Below, one piece after another: positions 1 to 10,500 of a stretch of 33,612 nt of DNA; position 1 is the stretch's first letter; every line of letters starts with the position of its first letter. The stretch is from Bacteroidales bacterium (GTDB lineage: Bacteria; Bacteroidota; Bacteroidia; Bacteroidales; UBA932). The position numbers and the translations under genes were made by a program. The notes beneath the pieces are model-generated. The model did no database searches, had not been told where the DNA came from, and saw only the letters and a program-made list of their open reading frames with translations. The stretch covers positions 1 to 33,612 of the forward strand of contig JAQVBQ010000019.1 of assembly GCA_028690215.1 (NCBI GenBank). The letters are read 5' to 3'.

Positions 1-1034
1 TGCATATCTACCCCTGCCATGATGGATTTATAAAACGCCTCTTTGATATCTGACGCTATACCATGTACATCATAAAGATGCTCAATATCCATCCAGTCAC
101 TTATGACAAGTCCTTCAAAACCCCACTCCTTCTCAAGCACATCTGTCAGCAGCCAACTATTTGCATGACAAGGCATCCCGTTCAATTCATTATGCGACGG
201 CATAAGTGTAAGTGCACCTGCATCCACACCAGCTTTAAAAGGGGGAAAGAAAACCTCCCTGACAGTTCTTTCTGACAGGTCAGCAGGAGACCCATTCGTA
301 CCGTTTACCGGTTGACTCCCCCCCACAAAATGTTTAATACATGCAAGCACATCATCATAATTACTAAGGTCTCCTTGGTAACCTTTCACACTCTGTATCC
401 CCATCATTGTTACCAGGTACGGATCTTCTCCATATGTCTCACCAACCCTTCCCCATCTTGGATCACGGGCGACCTCCACGTTGGGATTAAAAGTCCAGTG
501 CATATTCATGGCCCGCATCTCCTTCGCTGTCTGTCTGGCTATTCTGTATGCCATAGCTGTGTCAAAGGATGAGGCAAGGCCTATATTTGTAGGGTAAACT
601 GTGTTATCAGGAGCATTGGCATTTCCGTGTATGGCATCTATTCCGAAAAGAATAGGTATCTGAAGTCTGCTTTTCATTGCAAGTGACTGCAGGTAATTTG
701 CCTCCTCCAGTGTGAGAACATGAAGGAAAGAGCCGATAAGCCCCTGTTCTGTCCATTTTTCTATGACAGAGGCGGGAAATCCGGGATAAAAAGCTAATGC
801 GGTGTTTGTTTTTAACTGCTCCTCAGTGAGGTTTTTTTCGTTAGCCTTTATATGCTCCACGCCTACAAACTGGTTCATCTGTCCGACCTTTTCCTCCAAA
901 GTCATTCTTTTAAGTAGGTCTTCAACTCTTTTACCGACAGGAGCCTCCGGATCTTTGTATATCTCCCTCGACGTTCCTCCACATGAAAAAGTTGCCATAA
1001 TAGAAACTATCAGTATAAAATTTTTTATTTTCAT
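1..1034 (-). CDS. GH3 family beta-glycosidase lipoprotein (3' end outside window)
   Basis: The open frame runs from the ATG at 1034 off the left edge, giving 344 codons of the N-terminal (beta/alpha)8 part of a glycoside hydrolase family 3 enzyme. A short hydrophobic leader ends in TFSCGG, so Cys18 is the likely lipidation site. Family-typical stretches include FGIDAIHGN, the segment NPNVEVARDPRWGRVGETYG, KHFVGG, and VISDWMD, where Asp313 is the expected catalytic nucleophile. The C-terminal sandwich domain and the acid/base residue lie outside the window. The gene starts 4 bases after the stop of the GH26 mannanase and is the most downstream visible gene of the PUL operon. In a mannan locus it most likely removes terminal beta-linked glucose or mannose from imported oligosaccharides, but GH3 specificity cannot be read from sequence alone. 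Confidence 0.93.
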   Translation of the reverse strand, partial: MKIKNFILIVSIMATFSCGGTSREIYKDPEAPVGKRVEDLLKRMTLEEKVGQMNQFVGVEHIKANEKNLTEEQLKTNTALAFYPGFPASVIEKWTEQGLIGSFLHVLTLEEANYLQSLAMKSRLQIPILFGIDAIHGNANAPDNTVYPTNIGLASSFDTAMAYRIARQTAKEMRAMNMHWTFNPNVEVARDPRWGRVGETYGEDPYLVTMMGIQSVKGYQGDLSNYDDVLACIKHFVGGSQPVNGTNGSPADLSERTVREVFFPPFKAGVDAGALTLMPSHNELNGMPCHANSWLLTDVLEKEWGFEGLVISDWMDIEHLYDVHGIASDIKEAFYKSIMAGVDM

Positions 1035-1038
1035 ATTG

Positions 1039-2448
1039 TCAATTCTTAAAATCAGGGAGTTCATCCCGTGTGATTATGAAGCTGCTCTGAAAAGCATAAT
1101 TCCAATACTCTCCGTTGTATGATGCCTTTCTGGTGTAATCTCCATACCAAGGCATGAAATATGACCACTTATCTCCGTTCAACTGCATCTGTGCCGGATC
1201 CGGAATGTGACCACATTCAGAAAGGGTAACTATCTTGCGGCTTCCTGCTATAAGAGCCGTTTTCTTGAAAAAGTCGACATGTGGACCATGTGCTACGGCA
1301 TCGTCATATATATCAATCCCGATAATGTCCACATAATCTTTTCCGGGATACCAGCTGGTAGCATCTGCATACCATAGATAGTCGTAATTATCCAGATTGA
1401 CAGTCCACACCCAGATAAGGTTGTTCAACCCATGATAGTTGACAAGCCTTTCATACATGGTTTTCCATAACTGGACACACGCAGCAGCCCCTTTTGAGCC
1501 CCACCAGAACCAATCTCCGTATCTGTATGATCCCTCTGCCTCATGCAATGGTCTCCAAATAACAGGAACCCCGGCGTTCTTCAGTTTTTTAAGAAATACC
1601 GCAACGCTGTCTATATCCTTTATCATGGCCTTGTATTGTGACGAATTCACATCAGAGATCTTAGAGATATCAAAACTTGTCTTGTCTGAGTAAAACTGGT
1701 CAGTAGCGCGCGAAGGGTCCAGCCAATGCCACATAATTGACACCAATCCACCATTGTTCCAATAGTTTGTTGCATTTGTAACCATGGCATCATAATCTAC
1801 CCATGTGTCGAAACTTGTCCCTTTCCTTGTATAATGGATAAGGTCAAAACAGGTCATTGCAGGCCATTTACCGGTCTGGTCATGCACCCATACAGCATTG
1901 TCAATATTCCAGTTCACTTCTGCCATAGTTCCGGAGAGACATTTGATGCCGAAACTGCTTCTTAGATAGTTGTATACATTTTTTGTCTGAACTGAGGCAT
2001 TTGGATTAACAGGAGACACATCGATATTCCATGTGATTGTCTGAGGTATCTCAGGATTGGCAGCAACCTCCTTCTCTGTTCTAAAAGTCAGTGTATAGGT
2101 CCCTGCCGAAGTATTGTCATTCTTATTCAGAACGCTCCCTGAAGGGATTGTAAGGATATAGGTTTTGTCATACTCCATAGCACCAAATTTTATGGCCACA
2201 CTCTTGTTTGTAGCTGTAGCTGTTGCCTTGAGCGAGCCGACAGTAATGGCTGCATTCGGGGAGATTTTTACAGGGACAGAGTAAACTAAGGTTATAACGC
2301 CAAGATTGGCACCCACGACCTCACCCTCAGTAAGAGATGAGATCTCTACTTCAGGCGTTATCCCGGGTGTTTCAGGAGAATCGTCTTTACTGCAGGCACT
2401 GAATAAAATCAGAATAAATAGTGCCGCCAAACATGGAAATCGGTTCAT
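1039..2448 (-). CDS. GH26 endo-beta-1,4-mannanase lipoprotein
   Basis: A 469-residue secreted glycoside hydrolase. I start it at the ATG at 2448 because that start gives a proper lipoprotein signal (LFSAC, Cys19). The longer frame to 2505 adds 19 residues in front of the signal and runs through a hairpin. Residues ~25-125 look like a bacterial Ig-like (Big_5 type) domain. Residues ~140-460 are the GH26 catalytic domain. WRPLHEAEG carries the expected acid/base Glu303 next to His302, and TLSECG carries the expected nucleophile Glu411. Family members cut internal beta-1,4-mannosidic bonds in mannan, galactomannan or glucomannan. The lipid anchor suggests action at the cell surface. It sits between the glycan-binding protein genes and the GH3 gene in the same operon, and complements the GH5 mannanase further upstream. 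Confidence 0.92.
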   Translation of the reverse strand: MNRFPCLAALFILILFSACSKDDSPETPGITPEVEISSLTEGEVVGANLGVITLVYSVPVKISPNAAITVGSLKATATATNKSVAIKFGAMEYDKTYILTIPSGSVLNKNDNTSAGTYTLTFRTEKEVAANPEIPQTITWNIDVSPVNPNASVQTKNVYNYLRSSFGIKCLSGTMAEVNWNIDNAVWVHDQTGKWPAMTCFDLIHYTRKGTSFDTWVDYDAMVTNATNYWNNGGLVSIMWHWLDPSRATDQFYSDKTSFDISKISDVNSSQYKAMIKDIDSVAVFLKKLKNAGVPVIWRPLHEAEGSYRYGDWFWWGSKGAAACVQLWKTMYERLVNYHGLNNLIWVWTVNLDNYDYLWYADATSWYPGKDYVDIIGIDIYDDAVAHGPHVDFFKKTALIAGSRKIVTLSECGHIPDPAQMQLNGDKWSYFMPWYGDYTRKASYNGEYWNYAFQSSFIITRDELPDFKN

Positions 2449-2461
2449 AAGGTATTGGTAA

Positions 2462-2495
2462 GCGGTCTGCCGGCGTATAAAACCGGACAGACCGC
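2462..2495 (-). other. Strong intra-operon stem-loop between SGBP and GH26 genes
   Basis: GCGGTCTGCCGG at 2462-2473 pairs with CCGGACAGACCGC at 2483-2495, a 12-base-pair stem with one bulged A and a loop of about 9 bases. It lies in the 56-base gap between the SGBP stop and the GH26 start. No T-rich tract follows on the transcribed strand, so a classical terminator is unlikely. An mRNA-stabilising or processing hairpin, or an attenuator that sets relative expression within the operon, fits better. Confidence 0.7.
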
Positions 2496-2504
2496 AATTT
2501 ATCA

Positions 2505-4598
2505 TTATTTATGCTGGTATCTGAAATTGTCAAGGCAAACATTGGCCCAGCTGAATGCAGAGGCGTTTATGAACATTCCTGTGTCAAACTTACCTGTAGC
2601 CGGTGCCGAAGATATGCCCAGAGTCGGAAAATCAACGGTCATAGTCATCCATCCGCCTCCGGTAGAACATGTCACACCATCGGAAGCAAGAGGGAAGAAT
2701 CCACTTGTACACCATCCCCAGTTACCTGCCAGAGCCATCTGCACAGCATAAGCTCCTAATACAAAATCATTAGTAATTTTTATGTCGAATTTCAAGACAT
2801 AGTCGCTGATATTAGGACATCCCGGGAGTACAATGTTGTTGTTGGCCCAGATCCATACCCCGCTTAGTGCTCCTGTTGCAGATCCTTTATAGTACCTGTT
2901 ACCATCCTCACTAACAATACTTCCGACGCCTCCCCAGAGACCCCACTCCCAGCTCACATCCTCAAAATCGGCAAAAACCAGTGTTGGATCAACTATTGGT
3001 TCCTGTCCGGTAAGAGAAATGGTATTTGTAGTGAGAACTTCACTGCCCTCATAAGGAACCAACCTTATATGCTGGGTCCCGAGAGGGGCTGTCTTAGGAA
3101 TCGTGAATGTCAGTGTGGAATATGTCCTTGTTGAATATGTAGTTACCTTAACCGCTCCAAAAAATACGCTTTCTACATTGTTCAAGTTCATACCTGTAAG
3201 GGTTATCTCCTCCCCAGGCCTTGCCTTGGCCGGCATGGTTAGAACTGTAGGTTTTGTCGCAGGAGTTACTGTCACCTGCGAAGCAGATGTTACACTTACT
3301 CCATTTGGAAGTGAGATTACAAGGTCTCCGCTGGTTGCTGTCAGAGGAACCGATATAACTATCGCTGTACTATTCTGGGAAACAATATTACATACAGTCC
3401 CATTAATCTTGACACCATCTACTAGATCCAGATTTGTACCTGCAACAGTAATCTGCTCACCTGCAATAATTGACAGTGGAATTATGGAAGCTATCTGCGG
3501 CCGGACAAGTGTGACAGTAGGTGTAGCTACGCTTTTACCTGCAGCTGTGGTGAGTGTTATAACGCCATCCACGGCAGTTGAAGGTATCTTTGTAGTAATT
3601 GTGGTCGTGGTTTTTGTAAATGCTGCATCTACCGCTGTAGGGAAAGAAAGAGATGTAACCAGGTCGAGATTGGCTCCTGTTATGGTTATTGTGGATCCTG
3701 CCTTAAACACAGTTCCTGCAGCAAAGCCTATAGATGAAGGAACTACAAGGGTTACAGACTGTGTGCTCACAACATCAAGCCCGGATAAAGACGTTAGAGT
3801 GACAGGGCCATCTTTTGCATTTGCAGGTATTACTACCTCTATTATAGTACTTGCCTGAGACTTGAACTCTGCTTTTTCCAATTTAGCCCCACCAGTGAAT
3901 GAAACACTCTTCACAACACCAAGGTTCGTCCCTGTTATTGTCAGGGTTTGACCCACCTTGACAGGAGTTATCGGGGAAACAGAGGCAATTGCATGTTGGT
4001 TGATAGTAAGCTGTTGGTCTGAATAGAGCTCATTCCCGTTGATGTCCTTAATTATTATCTTGCCGCTCTTGGCTGCAAGAGGAACATTAACCTCAATCTT
4101 GCTCCTGGACCTTGAGATGAAGTCATCTTCCGCAACCTCTGCTCCGCTGTTGAAAACAACAGAAACAATGTTGTTCAGATAATCACCGTTGATTGTGACA
4201 ACATCTCCAGCCTTGATTGCTGTCAGAGGTGCTATTGATGTTATAGAATATGGCTCTGAGTATGAAAGCAGAGATTTTGATGTTATTGACCCGTCAGGAT
4301 AGTTGATTACAATTGTTCCAACCTCTGCATTTTGAGGAATCATAACGGAAATTTTATCCGGACTGATGACGTTGATATCTGTTATGGTAATTCCTGAAGG
4401 AATAACCACACTCTCAACCTTATCCAGGTTTTTCCCTATCAATTTAAGTTCAGTCCCGCGAAGTATGGGACAAGGTCCGAAAGCCTCCAGCATAACACTT
4501 CCTGTCCCTTCGTCTTTCTGGCAACCTGTGAGGATCGAGAGCGCTCCGACAAAAGACAGGACAATCAATATCAGATTGTTATATATATTTCTCTTCAT
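2505..4598 (-). CDS. Surface glycan-binding lipoprotein with six IPT/TIG domains
   Basis: A 697-residue lipoprotein (SILTGC, Cys26). It has six successive IPT/TIG Ig-like repeats at about residues 35-113, 117-199, 203-286, 288-365, 367-445 and 449-530. Each opens with a P-x-x-G-x-x-ITITGxNL-type pattern (for example LTITGTNLG and ITITGANLD). The C-terminal ~165 residues have several Trp (WEWGLWGG, WIWANN, WGWC) and resemble the glycan-binding domain of SGBP-B-type proteins. It has no catalytic motif. The expected role is to hold polysaccharide on the outer membrane for the mannanases and SusCD, with the TIG array acting as a stalk. It follows a shorter SGBP gene with a 10-base gap and is followed by the GH26 gene. 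Confidence 0.85.
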   Translation of the reverse strand: MKRNIYNNLILIVLSFVGALSILTGCQKDEGTGSVMLEAFGPCPILRGTELKLIGKNLDKVESVVIPSGITITDINVISPDKISVMIPQNAEVGTIVINYPDGSITSKSLLSYSEPYSITSIAPLTAIKAGDVVTINGDYLNNIVSVVFNSGAEVAEDDFISRSRSKIEVNVPLAAKSGKIIIKDINGNELYSDQQLTINQHAIASVSPITPVKVGQTLTITGTNLGVVKSVSFTGGAKLEKAEFKSQASTIIEVVIPANAKDGPVTLTSLSGLDVVSTQSVTLVVPSSIGFAAGTVFKAGSTITITGANLDLVTSLSFPTAVDAAFTKTTTTITTKIPSTAVDGVITLTTAAGKSVATPTVTLVRPQIASIIPLSIIAGEQITVAGTNLDLVDGVKINGTVCNIVSQNSTAIVISVPLTATSGDLVISLPNGVSVTSASQVTVTPATKPTVLTMPAKARPGEEITLTGMNLNNVESVFFGAVKVTTYSTRTYSTLTFTIPKTAPLGTQHIRLVPYEGSEVLTTNTISLTGQEPIVDPTLVFADFEDVSWEWGLWGGVGSIVSEDGNRYYKGSATGALSGVWIWANNNIVLPGCPNISDYVLKFDIKITNDFVLGAYAVQMALAGNWGWCTSGFFPLASDGVTCSTGGGWMTMTVDFPTLGISSAPATGKFDTGMFINASAFSWANVCLDNFRYQHK

Positions 4599-4608
4599 AT
4601 TATTTACA

Positions 4609-5799
4609 CTATTTGATTTTTACAATACGCATGTTATCTATCCACAGCTTGACTGGATAACTGCCGTCTGCGGCTCCGAAGAACATACCGTGAAGATCTA
4701 CAAGATCACTCAGGCCTGGAATTACTCTCGAGTTTTCAGATTCATCCTTACTGTAAATAAAGTCTTTCAATGGCAAAGTAATAGTCACCCAACCATTGGT
4801 GAAGAAATTTGTCTTAACTCCGTTCACAAGATATGGTTTCCAGTGATATTGCGCATCTGCCCCGTCAACATTGTGTGTTCCTGCAGTTTTTGTAAACCAG
4901 AACAAGAATGGTGTATCATGCCACTCCTGGCAGTTACATTCGAATCTGAGAGCGTAATCCGAAACCTCTCCGGTTGTTACAATAGGTGTCCTGTCAGGTC
5001 TTGCATAATAGAGCTGTATTGAGTTTGACGGCCATGCCCAAGAACCGGTAGTGCCTTCAAATTTAATATACTGTCCATCAATTGCTCCTGTCGTTCCAAA
5101 ATCACTAAAGCTCCAGGCATTCCACAACGAGGTGTTCTCTCCGTTGATGAATAAACCTTGTGAATCTCTGAATGTGAACTGTGAACGACCCTTTCCATAA
5201 AGTGATGTCACTACAATTGTACCCGGAAGAGCTCCCGACGGAACAACACAAGTTATGCTTTCAGTAGTGAAGCTTGTAACATCGGCATGTAGATTTCCAG
5301 GGAAAAGCACATCTATCTGATTGTTGGCATCCTTGAAGAAGTAGTTACCATAAATAGTAACCGCAGAACCGTCTTTAGCCCATTCACAACTTATAGATGT
5401 TACTGATGGAGAAGGTATGACAACCGCGAATGAGTATTCGCACTCCTTTCCCTTTTTGGTTTTCAGAACCATTTTGTTTGTAACCTCATCCGGCATTGAG
5501 CCAGGAACGGTTACAATAATGGATTTATCAGTAATGTAGCAAGGATTCAATTTAGCTTTCTGGTCATTGAACCATATCTCGTTTACTCCGGAGAATCCTT
5601 CGCCTATAATTGCAATCGTGCTTCCCATAGCTGCACTGACTACCAATGAGTCTGCTACGGCAGCCTCTGTAGGCCGAACATATTTGACTACCGGTGTCGC
5701 ATTGCTTTCCAACCCATCCTCTTTTTGGCAAGAGGCTAGCAACAGGATTGCCGATGCAACGACTAATAATATATATCCTAATTTTGTTCTCATAATCAT
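4609..5799 (-). CDS. Surface glycan-binding lipoprotein with two IPT/TIG domains
   Basis: A 396-residue lipoprotein (LLLASC, Cys24 from the first Met; the Met at 5793 is an equally possible start). Two IPT/TIG-like domains span about residues 35-125 and 128-212. A C-terminal domain from ~215 on is Trp/aromatic-rich (SLWNAWSF, SWAWPSN, FLFWFTK) and ends in a beta-strand, KLWIDNMRIVKI. This C-terminal part matches in layout the end of the neighbouring 697-residue protein and SGBP-B-like binding domains. Position immediately after susD (7-base gap) is typical for a SusE/SusF-positional or SGBP protein. It probably binds the same glycan chain at the outer membrane. No enzyme motif was seen. Confidence 0.83.
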   Translation of the reverse strand: MIMRTKLGYILLVVASAILLLASCQKEDGLESNATPVVKYVRPTEAAVADSLVVSAAMGSTIAIIGEGFSGVNEIWFNDQKAKLNPCYITDKSIIVTVPGSMPDEVTNKMVLKTKKGKECEYSFAVVIPSPSVTSISCEWAKDGSAVTIYGNYFFKDANNQIDVLFPGNLHADVTSFTTESITCVVPSGALPGTIVVTSLYGKGRSQFTFRDSQGLFINGENTSLWNAWSFSDFGTTGAIDGQYIKFEGTTGSWAWPSNSIQLYYARPDRTPIVTTGEVSDYALRFECNCQEWHDTPFLFWFTKTAGTHNVDGADAQYHWKPYLVNGVKTNFFTNGWVTITLPLKDFIYSKDESENSRVIPGLSDLVDLHGMFFGAADGSYPVKLWIDNMRIVKIK

Positions 5800-5806
5800 T
5801 TATGGT

Positions 5807-7510
5807 TTATTTACTTGCATAATAATCTACGGCCGGTTCGTTCAGAATCGGAGCCTTTGTTGTTACAGCCGCAGGTAAAGGAATATACATTGATGTCTGA
5901 TTGAAGACAATGTTATTTACCCTGGAGTCATAGTCATTGACATCTGACAGTGTCTGCCAGGAGAGCTTATAGTTTTGTTTGTTGTTCTCAAAAACATATT
6001 TATCGGCCGTGCTCATCTCATTATATCCTGTAGTAAAATCCAGTCTGTAGATCTGGTCACGGTTCATACTGTTAAGATATGTATACGCAGCACTTGCATC
6101 TCTGTAATATAGTCGCTTGATATCCATCCAGTTAATGCCCTCAAATGCAAATTCCTTACGGCGTTCCTGAATCAGCCTTTCAAATGTGAGCGGTGACTGA
6201 AGTGCGGCTAATTTGGCACGTGTTCTTATTGCATTAACATACTCAAGCGCCTTTGAATCATTTGTCGAAGATGCTGTACCTATGCAGGCCTCAGCATATA
6301 CCATGTATACATCCGATAGTCTGAGAAGATAGATATTATTGCCTGCATCCTGGTTAAGCCCTACCTTATTGTCGCAATCGGCAGCCTTTCCAATTACATA
6401 CTTCTTTATATGAGCGAGAACTTCGTTTGCAGACTCTACTTTTGTGTCGATAGCTGCAGGGTCGCGGTATGTTATTTTGTATGTATAACCACCGTTTGCC
6501 TTGTCAAGGTTTGCATAATAATCCCCATTTGTCATGTAGACTGTTTTACGACGGGCATCTCCCTGCTCATAGATGTTCTGCAGCGAGAGAGTTGGCCCCT
6601 TGCCGGCTCCCCATGTTTGGTCAGCTATACGGGAACTTCTTGAAAAATTGACATTACGCGAACTGCCGTCACCATATTCTCCTGTCATACATTGTATTGC
6701 AATTAGAGATTCGCTGCTGTTATTAGCTGCTACATCAAACATAGTGCTGTAATCGCTCCAGAGCTTAAGCCCGCTCGACTCTATCACTTCTCCTGCCAAA
6801 GTTTTTGCCTGGGCATAGTATTCAGCAGAGTTCTCATATGCGGCTCTTGTAAGATATACCTTGGCAAGCATCCCTTTTGCACTCCATTTTGTCACACGGC
6901 CCGGCTCGTCTGATACCGGAAGGTACTGCACAGCATACTCTAGATCTTCACATATGAAACGATAGAGGTTTGACTGAAGATTCTTGTGTACATATATTGC
7001 AGTAGGATCACTTGATGTTATCAGTTCAGTGGAGTTCTCTATGATAGGAACCTCTCCCCAATACTCTGCAAGGAAGTAGTATGCTGTTGCTCTCATGCAT
7101 TTAGCTTCGGCAATAGCACGGTTAATTGCATCCTCTGGCACACCGTTGCTCCTTGCCGGAGCCGGCATATCATTGATTATCGAATTTGCAAATGACACAA
7201 CCCTGTACAATCCGGTCCAGCCGGTATTGTTGTATGTGTTACCTGCCCCTACTTTATTGTAATAGTAATGTCCCTCCTGATCATATGTGTAGTATAGGTC
7301 TCCTGCCAGTTCATCTCCGGCAAGCCACATGAATTGACAGTGGAAGTCCCACCACACTTTTCCATAAAGAGAGGCTGTATTGGCTCTCAATGCAGTTTCA
7401 CTAGTATAGTAATTGTCGGCAACTAATGAATCTTGCGGAGTAACTGTCAGGAAATCCTCACATGAAGTAAAGAGGACAACTGACATGATTATAATAAATA
7501 TTTTTTTCAT
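5807..7510 (-). CDS. susD: SusD/RagB-family outer-membrane nutrient-binding lipoprotein
   Basis: A 567-residue protein starting at the ATG at 7510. The upstream in-frame Met at 7543 would lie inside the end of susC and put 11 residues before the signal peptide. The lipoprotein signal ends VVLFTSCEDFL (Cys17), and the following TVTPQDSL is typical of SusD N-termini. The N-terminal part has the TPR-like helices of the family (for example AEAKCMRATAYYFLAEYWG), and the C-terminal part includes IQERRKEFAFEGINWMDIKR, a hallmark of SusD. It caps the SusC barrel and delivers oligosaccharides into it. It sits 19 bases downstream of susC and is co-transcribed with it. Specificity is not readable from sequence; the neighbouring enzymes suggest mannan-type oligosaccharides. 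Confidence 0.96.
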   Translation of the reverse strand: MKKIFIIIMSVVLFTSCEDFLTVTPQDSLVADNYYTSETALRANTASLYGKVWWDFHCQFMWLAGDELAGDLYYTYDQEGHYYYNKVGAGNTYNNTGWTGLYRVVSFANSIINDMPAPARSNGVPEDAINRAIAEAKCMRATAYYFLAEYWGEVPIIENSTELITSSDPTAIYVHKNLQSNLYRFICEDLEYAVQYLPVSDEPGRVTKWSAKGMLAKVYLTRAAYENSAEYYAQAKTLAGEVIESSGLKLWSDYSTMFDVAANNSSESLIAIQCMTGEYGDGSSRNVNFSRSSRIADQTWGAGKGPTLSLQNIYEQGDARRKTVYMTNGDYYANLDKANGGYTYKITYRDPAAIDTKVESANEVLAHIKKYVIGKAADCDNKVGLNQDAGNNIYLLRLSDVYMVYAEACIGTASSTNDSKALEYVNAIRTRAKLAALQSPLTFERLIQERRKEFAFEGINWMDIKRLYYRDASAAYTYLNSMNRDQIYRLDFTTGYNEMSTADKYVFENNKQNYKLSWQTLSDVNDYDSRVNNIVFNQTSMYIPLPAAVTTKAPILNEPAVDYYASK

Positions 7511-7529
7511 TTGTCTGCTTTTTAATAGA

Positions 7530-10500
7530 TTAGAAACCAACATTAATACCCAGCGTAAACATACGTGGTGTAGGATAACGTCCTCGATCTATGTTTTGAA
7601 GTAATGAGCTTTGGTTATATGCTCCTATCTCAGGGTCATAGCCGGAATACTTGGTGAATGTGTGTAGGTTTTGTCCGTTGACGTAGAGTTTCAGATTCTT
7701 AAGATGAATCTTCTTTGCAAATTGTTCAGGGACAATATAAGATATTGAAAGGTTTTGTACACGAATGTAAGAGCCGTCCTCGATGAATCTAGTAGACATC
7801 CTGTTATTTCTGTTGAAATCGTTAGTTGCAGGACGAGGCACTGTCGTACCCGGATTGATCAGATAAGCCTTTCCGTTACCATCTGTACCAATCTGAGCCC
7901 GGTTGCTTACAGCAGAACTCTGATTGTCCCACAAAGAGGTCATGCTCTCTGTACGTGACCTGGCAAAATTCAATATGTCTGCGCCATAAGAGCCTGTAAG
8001 TACCAGACCTATCTCCCAGTTTTTATATAATGTAAATGTATTGGAAAAACCAAATGTGAAATCCGGATTCGGGTCTCCTATCTTGCGTTGGTCTTTGTCA
8101 TCGATGGTACCGCTATTGTCAAGATCCTTGAACTTAATATCACCTACGTACACACCTGTATTTTTGTTTATCAGGTTTGTACCCGGATTGGATGGATCCT
8201 CAACCTGTACCGGACTGTCAAGAATATCCTGCTCACTTTCAAAAAGTCTGTCAACAACATAGCCGTAGAACACTCCGATTGGCTGCCCTACCTTAATCAT
8301 TGTAGCGTTCTGGAATTCTGACAGCCAGTCTATGCTACCGTACAGTATCTGAGAATTGTCGTTCAGTGACATTACTTTATTCCTGTTTATTGACATTGTC
8401 AGATTGCTTGTCCAATTGAAATTCTCTTTGTCAAAATTTACTGTATTGAGTGATATGTCAACACCTTTGTTTCGTGTCTTACCGATATTAACCATAGGAG
8501 TGGCTATATCGTTATATGTGGTTGAACCTCCCAGATATGAAGGAACAGATACCTGAAGCAACAGATCCTTTGTGTCTTTCTGATAAACATCAAGCATAAG
8601 TGATATTCTACCTTTGAAAAGAGATAGATCAATACCGGCATTTATCTGCTCTGACGCCTCCCATCTCAGGTCAGGATTTGCAATGTTCTCCATGCGGTAT
8701 GCTGTACCCATCGGAGTTGTCATTGTAAACATACCAGAACCGTAGAGATAGGTACCGATATTTGAACTTCCGACCTGTCCGTAACCTGCACGAATCTTAA
8801 GATTAGATATTGTAGTGTTATCTTTAAGGAAACCCTCGTTGCTCATTCTCCATGCAACAGCCACAGACGGGAAATATCCCCACTTGTGATTCGCTCCGAA
8901 TTTAGAGGACGCATCTGCACGCAGTGTGGCTGTCAACAAGTAACGCTCATCATAATTATAATTAAGACGACCGAAAACAGACATCGTAGTGACCCTGTCC
9001 ATCCACCCGCTGTTAGACACGAAGTCTCCGTCAGTTGTTGCAATATGGATATTATCGCTCGACAGATTCTGCTTGATAATCCTGTGACCGGACCAGTCAC
9101 TGGCGGATGCCTCGACACCTGCCATAAATGTAACATGGTGCTTTAGTGCTATATTCTTGTCATAGGTTGCATAATTCTTCCAAATCCAATATGTTGACTG
9201 GTCGTTTCTCTGCATCAATTGATTTATATCGTTGGAGATAACACCGAATGAATATGTTGGGACAAAGCAGTAGTTATTGTTGTTTGAGAAATCATATCCG
9301 TACTCGGAACGAAGTGTCAGGTCTTTGAGAATGGTTGCATTGAGATAGAAGTTCCCCATGACCCTGTTCCGGATATACTCGTTGTTCTTCATGAGAGCCA
9401 ACCAAACCGGATTATATTGAGAGGCTCCGTTTACATCATTAGGTCCCGCCCATGTGCCGTCAAAGTTATAAACAGGGATGTTCGGCTGCATAGTCAGAGC
9501 CTGAAGTATGACACCATCGACTCCATCATTATTTGTGATTGTCTCTTCTGTATGGGTGAATGCCAAAGATCCACCGATTTTGAGCCACTTATAAGGGCTT
9601 CCGTCAACATTAAGGCGTGAGTTGAACCTGTCAAAAGCTGACCCGAGCACTACTCCCTCTTGCGACATATATCCACCGCTTGCGGCAAACTGAACCATAT
9701 CATTACCACCTGTAAGAGATATCTGGTGAGAACTCATCACTGCAGTGCGGAATATCTCATCCTGCCAATCTGTACCAGTTCCAAGAATTGAAGGATCCTT
9801 ATATGCCTCGTCAGGTTGCTGCTGGATAAATTCTCCGAGTTCAACCTGATATTTTGCATACTCCCTTAGATTCATCATATCAAGCTTTTTGCCAACCTGT
9901 TGTACTGCTGCATATCCGTCGTACGAAACAGTAACCGCCCCGGCCTTTCCTCTCTTGGTTGTCACAAGTATAACGCCATTAGCTCCATTTGCCCCGTATA
10001 TTGCGGTTGCCGATGCATCTTTCAATACGTCGATTGATACAATGTCCGATGGTGCTATTGTTGAGAGAGGGTTGACAAATTTCTGACCGTTAGATCCTCC
10101 TGCCCAGGAAAATCCGCCAATCTCCTTACCCTCTCCTGAGAACGGAATTCCGTCTATTATATAAAGAGGTTCGTTTGAATTGTTGATAGAGCTGGCACCT
10201 CTGATTCGAATTGATGCAGAAGCACCCGGGGCTCCAGAGTTCTGTGTAATCTGAACACCTGCCACCCTACCTTGCAGCATCTGGTCAACGTTAGTAACAA
10301 TGCTCTCTCTGAGCTTTCCTCCGCTAACGTTGGCAACGGAACCGGTCAGGTCAGATTTTTTCATTGAACCATAACCGACTACTACCACCTGGTCCAGTTC
10401 AGCTATAGCCTCCTTCAGAGTCACGTTCAGAATGCTTTTTCCGGCAAGAGGCACGGATAGTTCCTGAAAACCGAGACTTTTAAAGGTTAATGTTGCGTTG

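Noticed and set aside
3103-3858. A 251-residue open frame on the plus strand inside the TIG-repeat gene
   Set aside because: It is antisense to a well-supported lipoprotein gene, has no recognisable domain, and its Val/Thr-rich repetitive content mirrors the TIG repeats on the other strand.
2505-4598. Internal repetition suggesting a DNA repeat array or CRISPR
   Set aside because: The periodicity is about 80 residues with diverged DNA, which is a protein domain repeat (IPT/TIG), not short identical repeats with spacers.
8886-9146. Overlapping open frames on both strands within susC
   Set aside because: They lie fully inside the SusC barrel coding region and show no signal peptide or domain.
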